Shown here piece after piece: positions 35,761 to 46,304 of a stretch of 64,000 nt of DNA. Source of the stretch: Ignavibacteria bacterium (GTDB taxonomy: Bacteria > Bacteroidota > Ignavibacteria > Ch128b); the NCBI GenBank assembly GCA_013177855.1, contig JABLYA010000001.1, forward strand, positions 543,231-607,230, in the 5' to 3' direction. Within the stretch, counting starts at the first letter, position 1, and every line of letters begins with the position of its first letter. The notes under the pieces were generated by a model. The model saw nothing but the letters and a program-made list of their open reading frames with translations. It made no database searches and was not told the DNA's origin. Made by a program: the position numbers and the translations under genes.

Positions 35761-36371
35761 CTTAAATTGTCTAAATTAATCTTTCCATCTATTATTTTTT
35801 GAATAACCTCAGGATAAACTTTATGCTCGAGTTTCAAAACTTTTTCTGCAATTTCTTCAGGACTTCTGCAATCCGAAATATCGACCTGCTCCTGATATAT
35901 AATCTGCCCTTCATCATAATTTTCATTAACTAGATGAACAGTTACACCCGAAACTTTTTCACCCTTCTGAAATACAGCATTATGAACATTCATTCCATAC
36001 ATTCCTTTTCCGCCAAATTTCGGGAGCAAAGCAGGATGAATGTTTATGATTCGGTTTTGATATTTTTTAATTACTGAAACAGGCACAAGCTTCATATAAC
36101 CTGCAAGCACAATTAAATCTGGTTCATACCTATCAAGCAAATCAATGAGCGATTCTTCAAAATTATTTTTATGAAAAAATTTTTCACTGAGATGAAAAGC
36201 AGGAATGTTATTTCTCTTTGCAATTTCTAAAGCACCAGAACCTGAATTATTACTCAACACAAAAACTATTTCACAATTTAATTTACCCTCTTCAATCCTA
36301 TCAATAATTGCCTGCAAGTTTGAACCTCTCCCTGAAGCAAAAACACAAATCCGAAATTTTTCAACATTCAT
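35757..36371 (-). CDS. purN: Phosphoribosylglycinamide formyltransferase
   Basis: A 204-residue GAR transformylase. VFASGRGSNLQAIID binds the phosphate, NIHPALLPKFGGKGMYG carries the catalytic Asn and His, and VNENYDEGQII supplies the catalytic Asp. It adds the first formyl group in purine synthesis from 10-formyl-tetrahydrofolate. It heads the operon that continues into purH and mreBCD. The 103 bases upstream are AT-rich; no confident promoter box was found there. Confidence 0.96.
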   Translation of the reverse strand: MNVEKFRICVFASGRGSNLQAIIDRIEEGKLNCEIVFVLSNNSGSGALEIAKRNNIPAFHLSEKFFHKNNFEESLIDLLDRYEPDLIVLAGYMKLVPVSVIKKYQNRIINIHPALLPKFGGKGMYGMNVHNAVFQKGEKVSGVTVHLVNENYDEGQIIYQEQVDISDCRSPEEIAEKVLKLEHKVYPEVIQKIIDGKINLDNLR

Positions 36372-36474
36372 CTCAAATGGTGTTGCAATTTAGTTAATGA
36401 TTAAAATTTTATCAATTTTTTGAGAAATTTAGCTGAATTTTGTGATTTTTCCCTCTGCACAGTTCAGACAAATT

Positions 36475-37976
36475 TTAAAAATTATTGTTTATTCTCTCCC
36501 TTAAATTTTTAGCCTGTGACTTAACCGAGCTTTCAAAATCAAAGTCATCAAATTCTAAAATCTTAGAAATATAATTATCAGCTGTTGTATAATTTTTACT
36601 ATTGAATTCAAGTCTTGCAAGATATAAGAATGCAAATGCTTTAGCCCAAAGTTCTTCATTCGAATTAATTTTAACTACATCCCTAAGGAATCGTCTCGCG
36701 TTTACAGTATCATTTAATTTGTAATAACTTAAACCTTTCAAATATAAAGCAATGATTCTCTTGTTGTCATTAATATTATCTTTTAATATTTCATCGAATT
36801 GATTGATGGCTGAATTGAATTGTCCTGAGCGAAGAAAATTCCAGGCATAGAAAATTTTTAAAATGGTTTCATCAAAATTTGAGTTAATGATCTTTTTAGC
36901 CATTCGTTGATGAAATTTATCTTCGCTTATTTTTGAATTAACTGATATTGCTTTCTCGAAATTAATCTTTGACAATCCTCTGTTATTTAAAAAGTAATAA
37001 GAAAGAGCCGTACGAAAATATGCTGTTGGTTTGTATTGATCCTGTTCATATTTCTGAATGAAGATATTATAGTTTGAAATTGCCTCGGAGAAATTATTTT
37101 GATAAAAGTTACAATCACCTATCAAGAAATAACTTAAATCCTTCACAGCAGAAATTTCAACAGAATTATTTGAAATGATTTTTTGAAGGTAATTTTTTGC
37201 TTCATCAATTCGATGAAGTTTAATAAGCTCAACGGCTGCAGAATAAACGAACAATTCATTATCTGGATATTTTGAAGCAAGTTCTTTCAGCAAATTAAAA
37301 GCTTTTTGATTGTCATTTAATGAGGCAGAATAAAACTGGGAAAGAAAATACATTGCTTCGACCCTGGCAAAATTTCCACGAGTCGCTACAAGTTGAATAT
37401 CCTTTAATCCCTGTCTAACATCTCCTTTCAATCCTACAATACTTAATAAACCTCTTAATGAAGATGGAACTAGATTTAGTGAAAAACTGAACAACCCTCG
37501 CCACAAATAACCATCATAAAAAGCTGGGTCAAGTTCAATTAAATCATCAGTCCAGCTGATTGATTTTTTAGCAGCCCAGAGTCCATCGATGTATTGTCTG
37601 TCCATAAAAAACATTAATGCCCGATATCCATAAATGCTCGAAAGACAAAAGTATGCCCAGCGATCATCTTTATTTTTATTCAGGATTGATTCAGCTCTTT
37701 CGATTGTCTCTTTACTCAAATTCTCAAATTTCTCGAAATCTGATTTTCTTTTATCGCCAATAAATCTCCACACATAAATATTGGAAAGATACAACAAAGG
37801 ACGAGCATCATCAGTTCTAAGCCTGGATAAAGTCGAGAGATGATTTTCTGCTTCATTAAACTTGAAGTTAAAAACTAGATCAAGCGATTGCTTTAATTTC
37901 TTTTCATAATCATTTGAATTTTGAGCAAAGACACTTGAAATTAAAATGAAAAAAAGCAGCGATAATCTTTTCATCA

Positions 37977-37977
<1 letters not shown>
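36475..37977 (-). CDS. Secreted or periplasmic tetratricopeptide-repeat protein
   Basis: A 500-residue protein with a signal peptide (residues 1-19, SSVFAQ) and TPR-type helical hairpins along its length (for example AYFRTALSYYFLNNRGLSKI at ~325 and ALYLKGLSYYKLNDTVNARR at ~415). TPR arrays bind other proteins; no enzymatic motif is seen. The stretch with three Trp-Lys/Gly-rich lines around residues 160-190 has DPAFYDGYLWRGLFSF, seen in some Bacteroidota TPR lipoproteins. Its start overlaps the pyrG stop by one base, so the two are co-translated, but no link in function is apparent. Confidence 0.8.
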
Positions 37978-39623
<1,646 letters not shown>

Positions 39624-39659
39624 TTAATAAAAATTTCAGAAACTAAATTCAGGGGAAAC

Positions 39660-40700
39660 TCAAACAGCAAACAACCAAAAAATCGAAAGTAAAACTGCTT
39701 CTTTAATTCGATACCAGATATTGTTTATCAATTCGACTTTTAAGTTCGACCTCGCAACTTTGATATTAATCGATAAGAATTTTGAAATTTCAATTGTACG
39801 AGGAAGGTGGAATGCATCGCTGACAACAAGAACTTTATTAAATTTTTTTTCTCCAATTACTACATTTTTTATAAAATGAACTTGCTCAATTGTGCTTGTT
39901 GTTGTTTCTTCCATATAAATTTTTTTTGGGTCAACACCTTTCTGTAACAAATAATTTTTTCCCACTCTTGCTTCAGAAAGTTCAAATGGCGCATTGCTCC
40001 CAGTTAGAATAACTCTGTTCGATAAGTTTTTATTAAGCAAATCAATGGCTTTGTTTAATCTTCCTGCATAAACAGGACTTGGAATATTACCCTTCCAAAC
40101 TGCCGCGCCTAAAACAACAATTGCATCAAACTTTTCATCTTTTTTCAAAACATATTCATCTCCTGTTCTGGAAGTGATAAAGATCTTTAAAAATCCAAAA
40201 GATATTAGTATCAATGAATATACAGCATTTAATAAAATAATTTTGGGAATAATAGCTCTCTGGACTTTTAGAAGTTTAAGTAATAGAAAATTTAATCCAG
40301 AAATTTTAATGAAGAAATAAATAAGCCAGACCAAGACACTGACAACTTTTTCAAATTCATATTCATCTGAACTTAACATCTTCAGTGTATAAAAATCCTT
40401 TGAAAGTAAAAATACCAGCAAAAGCAAAAATAAAATCGACAGGAAAAGAAGATTTAAATAAATCTGCACATCGACGAGTTTAATTCTCTTACTCGAAAAA
40501 ATTGAGATAAGCAATACTATTAAAATTAAACCAAAAATAATGAGATTTAGAATGTTGCCAGTATAATTCAAATTAATTTCGCTGAGCAATAAATTATGAG
40601 TTCGATATTTAATGAAGAATGTAAAAATCAACGAGGCAATTTCACCAAATATGGCAATTAAGATTAGTAAAAATTTTTTTATAGATTTAAGATTGATCAA
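39660..40700 (-). CDS. DUF218 (YdcF/SanA/ElyC-like) membrane protein
   Basis: A 346-residue protein. The first ~185 residues form about five membrane segments; the remainder is a DUF218 domain starting FDAIVVLGAAVWKG and continuing with RVILTGSNAP, YMEETTTSTIEQV and VLVVSDAFHLPRT, all family hallmarks. E. coli relatives SanA and ElyC influence envelope integrity and peptidoglycan assembly, but the reaction is not established. Translation probably starts at TTG (40700), which overlaps the stop of the upstream ATPase gene (TTGA). Role unknown; envelope maintenance is an inference from relatives. Confidence 0.85.
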   Translation of the reverse strand: MINLKSIKKFLLILIAIFGEIASLIFTFFIKYRTHNLLLSEINLNYTGNILNLIIFGLILIVLLISIFSSKRIKLVDVQIYLNLLFLSILFLLLLVFLLSKDFYTLKMLSSDEYEFEKVVSVLVWLIYFFIKISGLNFLLLKLLKVQRAIIPKIILLNAVYSLILISFGFLKIFITSRTGDEYVLKKDEKFDAIVVLGAAVWKGNIPSPVYAGRLNKAIDLLNKNLSNRVILTGSNAPFELSEARVGKNYLLQKGVDPKKIYMEETTTSTIEQVHFIKNVVIGEKKFNKVLVVSDAFHLPRTIEISKFLSINIKVARSNLKVELINNIWYRIKEAVLLSIFWLFAV

Positions 40701-41485
40701 ATTCTCTTCCTGAAAGGTTTAATTATCAATTGTGGAAAATTACCAACTGGATCAAAAACAACTTTATTCTCGATCTCAAAAACATCTTCAATAATTTCTT
40801 CTTTTAAGACTGAATTAATATCACCATCATATTTTATAATTCCATCCTTCAAAAAAATTAATCTATCTGCATAAAAGGAAGCAAGGTTTATATCATGAGA
40901 AACTGCAATGATTGTTTTGCCCTGCAATTGAAGATTCTTCAGCAATTCAAAAATTTGTATTTGATGTTTTAAATCCAGATGGGTATTTGGTTCATCGAGC
41001 AATAGAATTTCTGAATCCTGAACTATTGAACGAGCAAGAATTACTTTTTGAAGCTCTCCACCACTGATTTCTGTAATTCGTTTTTTCGCAAGATGTTCAA
41101 GTCCCAATTGCTTCAATACTTCATTTACTTTTTGAATATCATCTTTATTCTCTAAGCCTAAAAAATTAAAATGTAAACTCCGGCCCATCAAGACTATTTC
41201 AAAAACAGTATAAGGGTAAATAGAAAAAAACTTTTGCGGTACATAACTAATCATGCGATAGAAGTCATTAGCTCTGATTAACTCGAAAGGTTGATTTTTG
41301 AGAAACAATTTCCCTGAATTGGGTTTCAGCAATCTTGCGATTAATTTTACGAGAGTTGTTTTACCTGAGCCATTCGGACCCAAAATCACAGTAAACTGAT
41401 TTTGATGAAAAGTCAGATTGATATCGCTTAAAATTACTTTGTTTGTATCAGGGTAAAGGAAATTTAAATGTTCAATTCTAATCAT
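40697..41485 (-). CDS. ABC transporter ATP-binding protein (FecE/BtuD-like)
   Basis: A 262-residue ATPase. GPNGSGKTT (Walker A, residues ~36-44), EISGGELQKVILARS (signature), ILLLDEPNTHLD (Walker B) and VSHDINLASFYADR (H-loop) are intact. The NTHLDL sequence and overall spacing are those of ATPases serving iron-siderophore, haem or cobalamin importers. No permease or binding-protein gene adjoins it; the only co-transcribed neighbour is the DUF218 gene. It is either an orphan working with components encoded elsewhere or part of an unusual pair. Confidence 0.9.
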   Translation of the reverse strand: MIRIEHLNFLYPDTNKVILSDINLTFHQNQFTVILGPNGSGKTTLVKLIARLLKPNSGKLFLKNQPFELIRANDFYRMISYVPQKFFSIYPYTVFEIVLMGRSLHFNFLGLENKDDIQKVNEVLKQLGLEHLAKKRITEISGGELQKVILARSIVQDSEILLLDEPNTHLDLKHQIQIFELLKNLQLQGKTIIAVSHDINLASFYADRLIFLKDGIIKYDGDINSVLKEEIIEDVFEIENKVVFDPVGNFPQLIIKPFRKRI

Positions 41486-41542
41486 TAATCCTCATAGAAA
41501 GTCAATTCAATTTAATAAAATTTTAAGAGAGAGAAATTTCTT

Positions 41543-43561
41543 TTAATGAGTTGATTCATTCATTTCAACAATTGGCTTTTGGCAGGCAAAATTCTCGCAG
41601 ATGAATAAAGTAAGTTTTGAATCAATTGAAGATTTATCTTTCATATATGAAAAGCTTAAAGTTGATTTTTTCTTTTTGTAAAGAATAATTTGTGAAGGAT
41701 AGATAGATTTTAAAAGATAACCTTTGAAAAAATTAAATTGTGAATTGTCCTCTCCTTCGACTAAAATTAATTCTTTAGGTGGAACAAGTTCATTCAAGGC
41801 AGCAGAGAGAAATTTTCCTGTACCGAAAGGATAATCAATCGCTTCTTTTAAATTTTTCTTAATAATTTTTTTAGCGGTTTCAATTAAGTTATCGTCCTCA
41901 AAAATTTTCCCAAGTTTAAATAAGACAGATAATGCAAGTGAAGTTGATGAGGGCTTTGAATAATCTTTATTCTCAGAAGTTCTGAAAGGTAATGAACAAT
42001 CCTGTGATTGTTGATAGATTAAATTTCTTGAACTGTCATAAAACAGTTGAAGAGCTTTTTGATTAAATTTGAATGCTTCTATCAAAAATTTTTCGTCAAA
42101 TGTGCATTCATACAAATCAACTAAAGCTTGGATAAAACCGAAATAATCATCTGAATAAGCCTCAATTTTTAATTCCCCTTCCACATAAGAATGATAAAGT
42201 TCTTGGTCAACCATCATTTTTTGAGTTATAAAATCATAAATATTTAACGCTTCAAAGAGAAATCTTTCATCTTGAGTTGCACGATAAGCAAAACAAAAAG
42301 CAGAGATTAACAAAGAATTTAGATCAAGAAGGATTTTGTTGTCCTTTGAAGGGAAAACTCTTTGAGCTCTTTTTTCTCTCAAATGTTTGAGAACTAAACT
42401 TAATTCATTTAATAAAATTGAGTCATTCTGGTTTGGAATTTTTTTCAACGAGATATTTCCAATCCCATTCTTTTGGTCTATAAGATTAAATTGATAGTAT
42501 TCGAAAAATAAATTGACATCAAATTTTTCTTCGATTGCTCTTTTAAGCTCATCAAAATTCCACAAGTAATATTTGCCTTCTTCCCCTTCTGAATCAGCAT
42601 CTAAGGCTGTAAAATAACCACCGTAAACATCTCTCATCTCATTCATCAAAAAATTTATTGTTTCAATTAATCTTGATCTAAAAAATGAATTATCGTTCAA
42701 TATTAAATATTTAGATAAAACCTCAATTAACTGTGCATTGTCATAAAGCATTTTCTCGAAATGCGGAACAATCCAATTATTATCCACAGTGTAACGATGA
42801 ATTCCGCCATCAAGGTGATCGTAAATTCCTCCTGTTAAAATTTTAGTGAGATTGTGTTCAACGATTTTCAAAGAATTTATATCATCAAAAGCTGAGTAAT
42901 AATCGATTAAAAAATTCAAGATTGGAAACATTGGGAATTTAGCTCCTTTCCCCCAGCCTCCATTTGACCAATCATAATTGTTTATTATAGTTTGATATGC
43001 TGCTTGAATTTTTTCTTTAGTGATTTCATCTTCAATTAATTCGGGTGAAAATGATTTCATTAAAAATGAATTAACATCTGCTTTTATCTTGTTTAATTCA
43101 TCTCTTTTATTTTTATAGAAACTCAAAACCGAAAGTAAAATATCTTTAAAAGATGGTTTACCGAACTTTGGAGTGGGTGGAAAGTAAGTTCCGCCGAAAA
43201 ATGGCGTTTTATCCGGGAATAGGAAAACACTAAGTGGCCACCCGCCGCTTCCTGTAGTTGAAGTGACAAATGTCATATAAAAATTATCAACATCCGGATG
43301 TTCTTCTCGATCCACTTTGATTGATACAAAATTCTCATTTAAGATTTCTGCAATCTCCTCATTTTCAAAACTTTCCTTTTCCATTACATGACACCAATGA
43401 CATGAACTATATCCAATGCTTAGAAATACAGGACAATCTTTTTCCTGGGCTAATTCAAATGCTTCTTCAGACCAGGGAAACCAATCAACTGGATTGTATG
43501 CATGCTGCCTGAGATAGAGACTTTTTTCATTAATTAGGCGATTGGGTTTGTGTTTACTCAT
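41543..43561 (-). CDS. DUF255 thioredoxin-fold protein (YyaL/SSP411 family)
   Basis: A 672-residue protein. Residues ~1-165 are a thioredoxin-like domain whose start ([21 protein letters not shown]) and redox motif CHWC (Cys54, Cys57) define DUF255. The rest is an alpha/alpha barrel like that of N-acylglucosamine 2-epimerases and glycoside hydrolases ([39 protein letters not shown]). The family is widespread from bacteria to mammals (SPATA20) but its reaction is unknown. It is monocistronic. TAnnTTTG-like boxes lie upstream (43607-43614 and 43648-43655, minus strand), neither with a convincing -33 partner. Confidence 0.93.
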   Translation of the reverse strand: MSKHKPNRLINEKSLYLRQHAYNPVDWFPWSEEAFELAQEKDCPVFLSIGYSSCHWCHVMEKESFENEEIAEILNENFVSIKVDREEHPDVDNFYMTFVTSTTGSGGWPLSVFLFPDKTPFFGGTYFPPTPKFGKPSFKDILLSVLSFYKNKRDELNKIKADVNSFLMKSFSPELIEDEITKEKIQAAYQTIINNYDWSNGGWGKGAKFPMFPILNFLIDYYSAFDDINSLKIVEHNLTKILTGGIYDHLDGGIHRYTVDNNWIVPHFEKMLYDNAQLIEVLSKYLILNDNSFFRSRLIETINFLMNEMRDVYGGYFTALDADSEGEEGKYYLWNFDELKRAIEEKFDVNLFFEYYQFNLIDQKNGIGNISLKKIPNQNDSILLNELSLVLKHLREKRAQRVFPSKDNKILLDLNSLLISAFCFAYRATQDERFLFEALNIYDFITQKMMVDQELYHSYVEGELKIEAYSDDYFGFIQALVDLYECTFDEKFLIEAFKFNQKALQLFYDSSRNLIYQQSQDCSLPFRTSENKDYSKPSSTSLALSVLFKLGKIFEDDNLIETAKKIIKKNLKEAIDYPFGTGKFLSAALNELVPPKELILVEGEDNSQFNFFKGYLLKSIYPSQIILYKKKKSTLSFSYMKDKSSIDSKLTLFICENFACQKPIVEMNESTH

Positions 43562-43686
43562 AATATTATCTTTTCAATTAAATTAACTTTTTATTTGTTT
43601 GTAAAACAAAGCTAAGATTGATTTTGTTCATTAAGAATAAACTTTGCCAAAGTTAATTTTATTTAATTTCTGACATAAAACTCGTC

Positions 43687-43717
43687 TTGATTGAATTCAT
43701 TCTATGAATTATATTTG
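43687..43717 (+). promoter_or_regulatory. Promoter of the tRNA-Gly gene
   Basis: TTG at 43687-43689, then 20 bases, then TATATTTG at 43710-43717, fitting the Bacteroidota -33/-7 consensus. The mature tRNA starts 41 bases after the box. Confidence 0.6.
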
Positions 43718-43758
43718 CAGTGCCTTTGAAGATAAATCGTTCTAAAAAAATTTGAAAT

Positions 43759-43831
43759 GCGGGAATAGCTCAGTTGGTAGAGCGTCACCTTGCCAAGGTG
43801 AATGTCGCGGGTTCGAGTCCCGTTTCCCGCT
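43759..43831 (+). tRNA. tRNA-Gly (anticodon GCC)
   Basis: A complete cloverleaf: acceptor GCGGGAA pairs with TTCCCGC, D arm contains AGCTCAGTTGGTAGAGC, the anticodon stem TCACC/GGTGA encloses TTGCCAA, and the T arm contains GGTTCGAGTCC. The discriminator is T and CCA is not encoded. Confidence 0.97.
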
Positions 43832-43832
43832 C

Positions 43833-43873
43833 AACTAAAAATCCCGATGAAACAAACATCGGGATTTTTAGTT
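43833..43873. terminator. 17-bp perfect hairpin between tRNA-Gly and tRNA-Cys (bidirectional terminator)
   Basis: Bases 43833-43849 are the exact inverse complement of 43857-43873 around a 7-nt loop (AAACAAA). Each arm has an AAAAA/TTTTT edge, so it can terminate on either strand. It leaves only 22 bases before tRNA-Cys. Confidence 0.8.
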
Positions 43874-43895
43874 TTAGAAAGTGAATTGAAAATCT

Positions 43896-43971
43896 GGCGC
43901 GGTACCCAAGTGGCTAAGGGAGAGGTCTGCAAAACCTTTATTCGCCGGTTCGAATCCGGCCCGCGCCTCCA
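43896..43971 (+). tRNA. tRNA-Cys (anticodon GCA)
   Basis: Acceptor GGCGCGG pairs with CCGCGCC; the anticodon loop is CTGCAAA with anticodon GCA; the T arm contains GGTTCGAATCC. The discriminator is T at 43968 and CCA is encoded at 43969-43971, unlike the neighbouring tRNA-Gly. Confidence 0.97.
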
Positions 43972-43977
43972 AAAACT

Positions 43978-44010
43978 AAAAAGGGATAATCTTACGATTA
44001 TCCCTTTTTT
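43978..44010 (+). terminator. Rho-independent terminator after tRNA-Cys
   Basis: A 14-bp stem (43978-43991 with 43996-44009; core AGGGATAATC/GATTATCCCT) with a TTAC loop, followed by T residues. It may also terminate the convergent baeRF-family gene. Confidence 0.85.
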
Positions 44011-44050
44011 AATTTAAACTCAAACACTAAACATCAAAAGCAGAATTAAA

Positions 44051-44734
44051 TCAGTATCTTAAAATTGCACCAATCTTTTGATAATCTTTTAATTTTCCAT
44101 CCTCGTAGAAAAAGACTTTTCCTTTCTGTAAAAAGACAACTTCAATTATCTCTTCAACAAAATCTTCAATCACGTAAGGATCGTTTGTATCTGTAATGAG
44201 AACAGGTTGATCACCTTCAAACTTTACTGGCTGGTGATAGTTTTCTTCAACAAGCAAAACTTCCACTCTGCCTTGATTTGCCAGATTCCAGATGTCTAAT
44301 AATCCAAAAGCAGCTTTTTTGAAACCAAAACTTTCTTTGAATTCTAATAAATACTTTTCTCTTTGTTCAGTAAGAAATTTTTCCACAACTTTATTAGCCT
44401 TTTTACCCAGCTCAATTAAATTTTCTGAATTATAACTTCCTTCAATCTTCCCGATTAGATTTTTATAATCAGTCAATTCTTCAAATAACGAAATCAGTTT
44501 ATTCACTCCTGAAACAATGAGCGGCAGATTATCTTCAGAATTCTTTTTGAACCTCTTATAAGTTTCTCTTATATACTGACGAATCCTTTCCCGTTGAGCC
44601 GATTCATATCCCCAAGTCCCCTGGTCATACTTTAAATCAACTACATCTTCAATAGTAAATGGAAAATCAACTGATTGAACAGGTTCGAGTATTTCACCAA
44701 ATCCTTTAAAAAGATTAGTATCTTTTTCGTTCAA
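44051..44734 (-). pseudogene. baeRF-family protein, C-terminal part of a frameshifted gene
   Basis: This 227-residue frame is the continuation of the fragment at 44751-45119. Reading upstream of its first start-like codon (TTG at 44734) gives SVEYFLIN directly before LNEKDTNLF, which is the strand expected in baeRF (bacterial archaeo-eukaryotic release-factor-like) proteins after the LIK-FNR segment of the first fragment. The body (FGFKKAAFGLLDIWNLANQGRVEVLLV) is the release-factor-like domain. Two fragments joined would give about 360 residues, normal for the family. No ribosome site precedes this part. Either a disrupted gene, a sequencing error, or a switchable frame. Confidence 0.7.
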
Positions 44735-44750
44735 ATTAATCAGAAAATAT

Positions 44751-45119
44751 TCAACCGATTCGATTGAATTGTTTAATTAAAAATTTTGTCTCAAATGTAT
44801 CGTCAACCACAACCATTTGAGGTACAGGAAATGGGAATTTTATATAAAACGCTCTCTTTTCATTCACAAAAATTCCTAATCCCTCACTCAGTCTGAATAA
44901 ATCGATTTCATTTATAATCTGATTCGTTTTTTCGAGAATTAATTCAGCAACTTCTTTATCAACCTTTTGATCTAACTTCTCCTTTAGCTCATTTATTAAG
45001 TTCTTCAATTGAATTTTTTCTTTATTTGCATCAACTGTAATTCTCGTTGTTGGCATCAATAAAGTTACAGAAGGATAAATTTTTTCCTTCTGAAGATTTA
45101 ATAAATCATTCTTTAACAT
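44751..45119 (-). pseudogene. baeRF-family protein, N-terminal part of a frameshifted gene
   Basis: A 122-residue frame starting at ATG 45119 behind a strong AAAAGGAGG ribosome site. YPSVTLLMPTTR, NKEKIQLKNLINELKEKL, GLGIFVNEKR and FETKFLIKQFNR follow the N-terminal domain of baeRF proteins. It stops at TGA just after FNRIG, exactly where a one-base shift forward would enter the frame of the second part. AATCGAATCG, two copies of a 5-mer, lies at the break (about 44755-44765); a third copy would restore the frame as NRIESVEYFLIN. Family function is unproven, thought to relate to ribosome rescue or stress. Confidence 0.7.
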
Positions 45120-45145
45120 AATTCGTACCTCCTTTTAGATTAAAG

Positions 45146-45177
45146 ATAAAAATCCCCCGCGAAAAAGTGCGAGGGAT
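45146..45177 (-). terminator. Rho-independent terminator after serC
   Basis: On the minus strand ATCCCTCGC pairs with GCGGGGGAT (one G-T pair) around an 8-nt loop, followed by TTTTTA. It lies about 20 bases past the serC stop and separates it from the baeRF gene. Confidence 0.85.
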
Positions 45178-45198
45178 CTAAAAATTTTCAAAATGTAA

Positions 45199-46287
45199 TT
45201 ATGAATTTTTTTGTTGAAATTCTTTCATAAATTCAACTAAAGCTTTAGCGCCTTCAATCGGGAATGCATTGTAAACCGAAGCCCTTAAACCACCAACTGA
45301 TCTATGACCTTTTAATCCAACGAGACCTTTTTCGGTAGCCTCCTTAACAAATTTTTTCTCCAGTTCCTCATTTGGAAGTCTAAATGTAATATTCATCTTT
45401 GAACGACTATCTTTATCAGCATGTCCACGATAAAAACCATTTGAGTTATCAATTGCATCATAAATTAGTTTTGCTTTTTCCTCATTAATTTTTGCGATAG
45501 CTTCCAATCCACCAAGATTTAAAAGCCATTTTACAACTAGTCCAATAATGTAAATTCCAAATACTGGAGGAGTATTGTACAATGAATTGTTATCTGCATG
45601 AATTTTATAATTCAGCATTGTATGAAGTGAATCTTGAGAGCGTTCAAGTAAGTCTTCACGGATAATAACGATAGTAACTCCAGCAGGACCGAGATTTTTC
45701 TGAGCACCTGCGTAAATTAAACCAAATTTAGAGACATCAAACGGATATGAAAAAATATCAGAACTCATATCGCAAACAAGCGGTACGTTACCAACTTCAG
45801 GAATATAATGCCATTCTGTCCCGTATATTGTATTGTTTGAAGTATAATGAACATAAGAAGCATCTGGATCTAATTTTAATTCTTCCTGCTTCGGGATTCG
45901 TTTGAAATTTTCTTCTTCTGTTGATGCTGCAATGTTTACGGTACCAACTCTTTTTGCTTCTTTAACTGCTTTTTTACTCCAAGAACCAGTAACAATATAA
46001 TCAGCTTTATTTTTTGGAGGCATTAAATTTAAAGGAACCATTGAAAATTGAAGACTTGCCCCACCACCGAGAAAAAGTATTTTATAATTCGATGGAATGT
46101 TAGCAAGTTTTCTGAGATTTTCTATTGTCTCATTGAGTATGTTCTCAAAAGTTGATGAACGATGGCTGATTTCAAGAATAGACATTCCAACATTAGGTAA
46201 AGCCATAAGATTTTCTTGAACCTCTTTCAATACAGGTTCAGGAAGAACTGCAGGTCCAGGATTGAAATTATATACTCTATTTGTCAT
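45199..46287 (-). CDS. serC: Phosphoserine aminotransferase
   Basis: A 362-residue class V aminotransferase. The start VYNFNPGPAVLPEPVL, GMSILEISHRS and the PLP-lysine segment GAQKNLGPAG are diagnostic of SerC. GLKGHRSVGGLRASVYNAF near the end is also typical. It makes phosphoserine from 3-phosphohydroxypyruvate and is also used in pyridoxine synthesis in some bacteria. It is 17 bases after the DUF1015 gene. serA and serB are not in the window. Confidence 0.97.
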   Translation of the reverse strand: MTNRVYNFNPGPAVLPEPVLKEVQENLMALPNVGMSILEISHRSSTFENILNETIENLRKLANIPSNYKILFLGGGASLQFSMVPLNLMPPKNKADYIVTGSWSKKAVKEAKRVGTVNIAASTEEENFKRIPKQEELKLDPDASYVHYTSNNTIYGTEWHYIPEVGNVPLVCDMSSDIFSYPFDVSKFGLIYAGAQKNLGPAGVTIVIIREDLLERSQDSLHTMLNYKIHADNNSLYNTPPVFGIYIIGLVVKWLLNLGGLEAIAKINEEKAKLIYDAIDNSNGFYRGHADKDSRSKMNITFRLPNEELEKKFVKEATEKGLVGLKGHRSVGGLRASVYNAFPIEGAKALVEFMKEFQQKNS

Positions 46288-46304
46288 AATAACCTCATTT
46301 GTTA

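Noticed and set aside
36372-36474. Possible promoter upstream of purN
   Set aside because: AT-rich and with CAAA-containing runs, but no sequence fits TAnnTTTG with a TTG partner on the minus strand.
43802-44017. A 71-codon open frame spanning tRNA-Gly and tRNA-Cys
   Set aside because: It reads through two tRNA genes and two hairpins; it is a by-product of those structures and has no protein-like composition.
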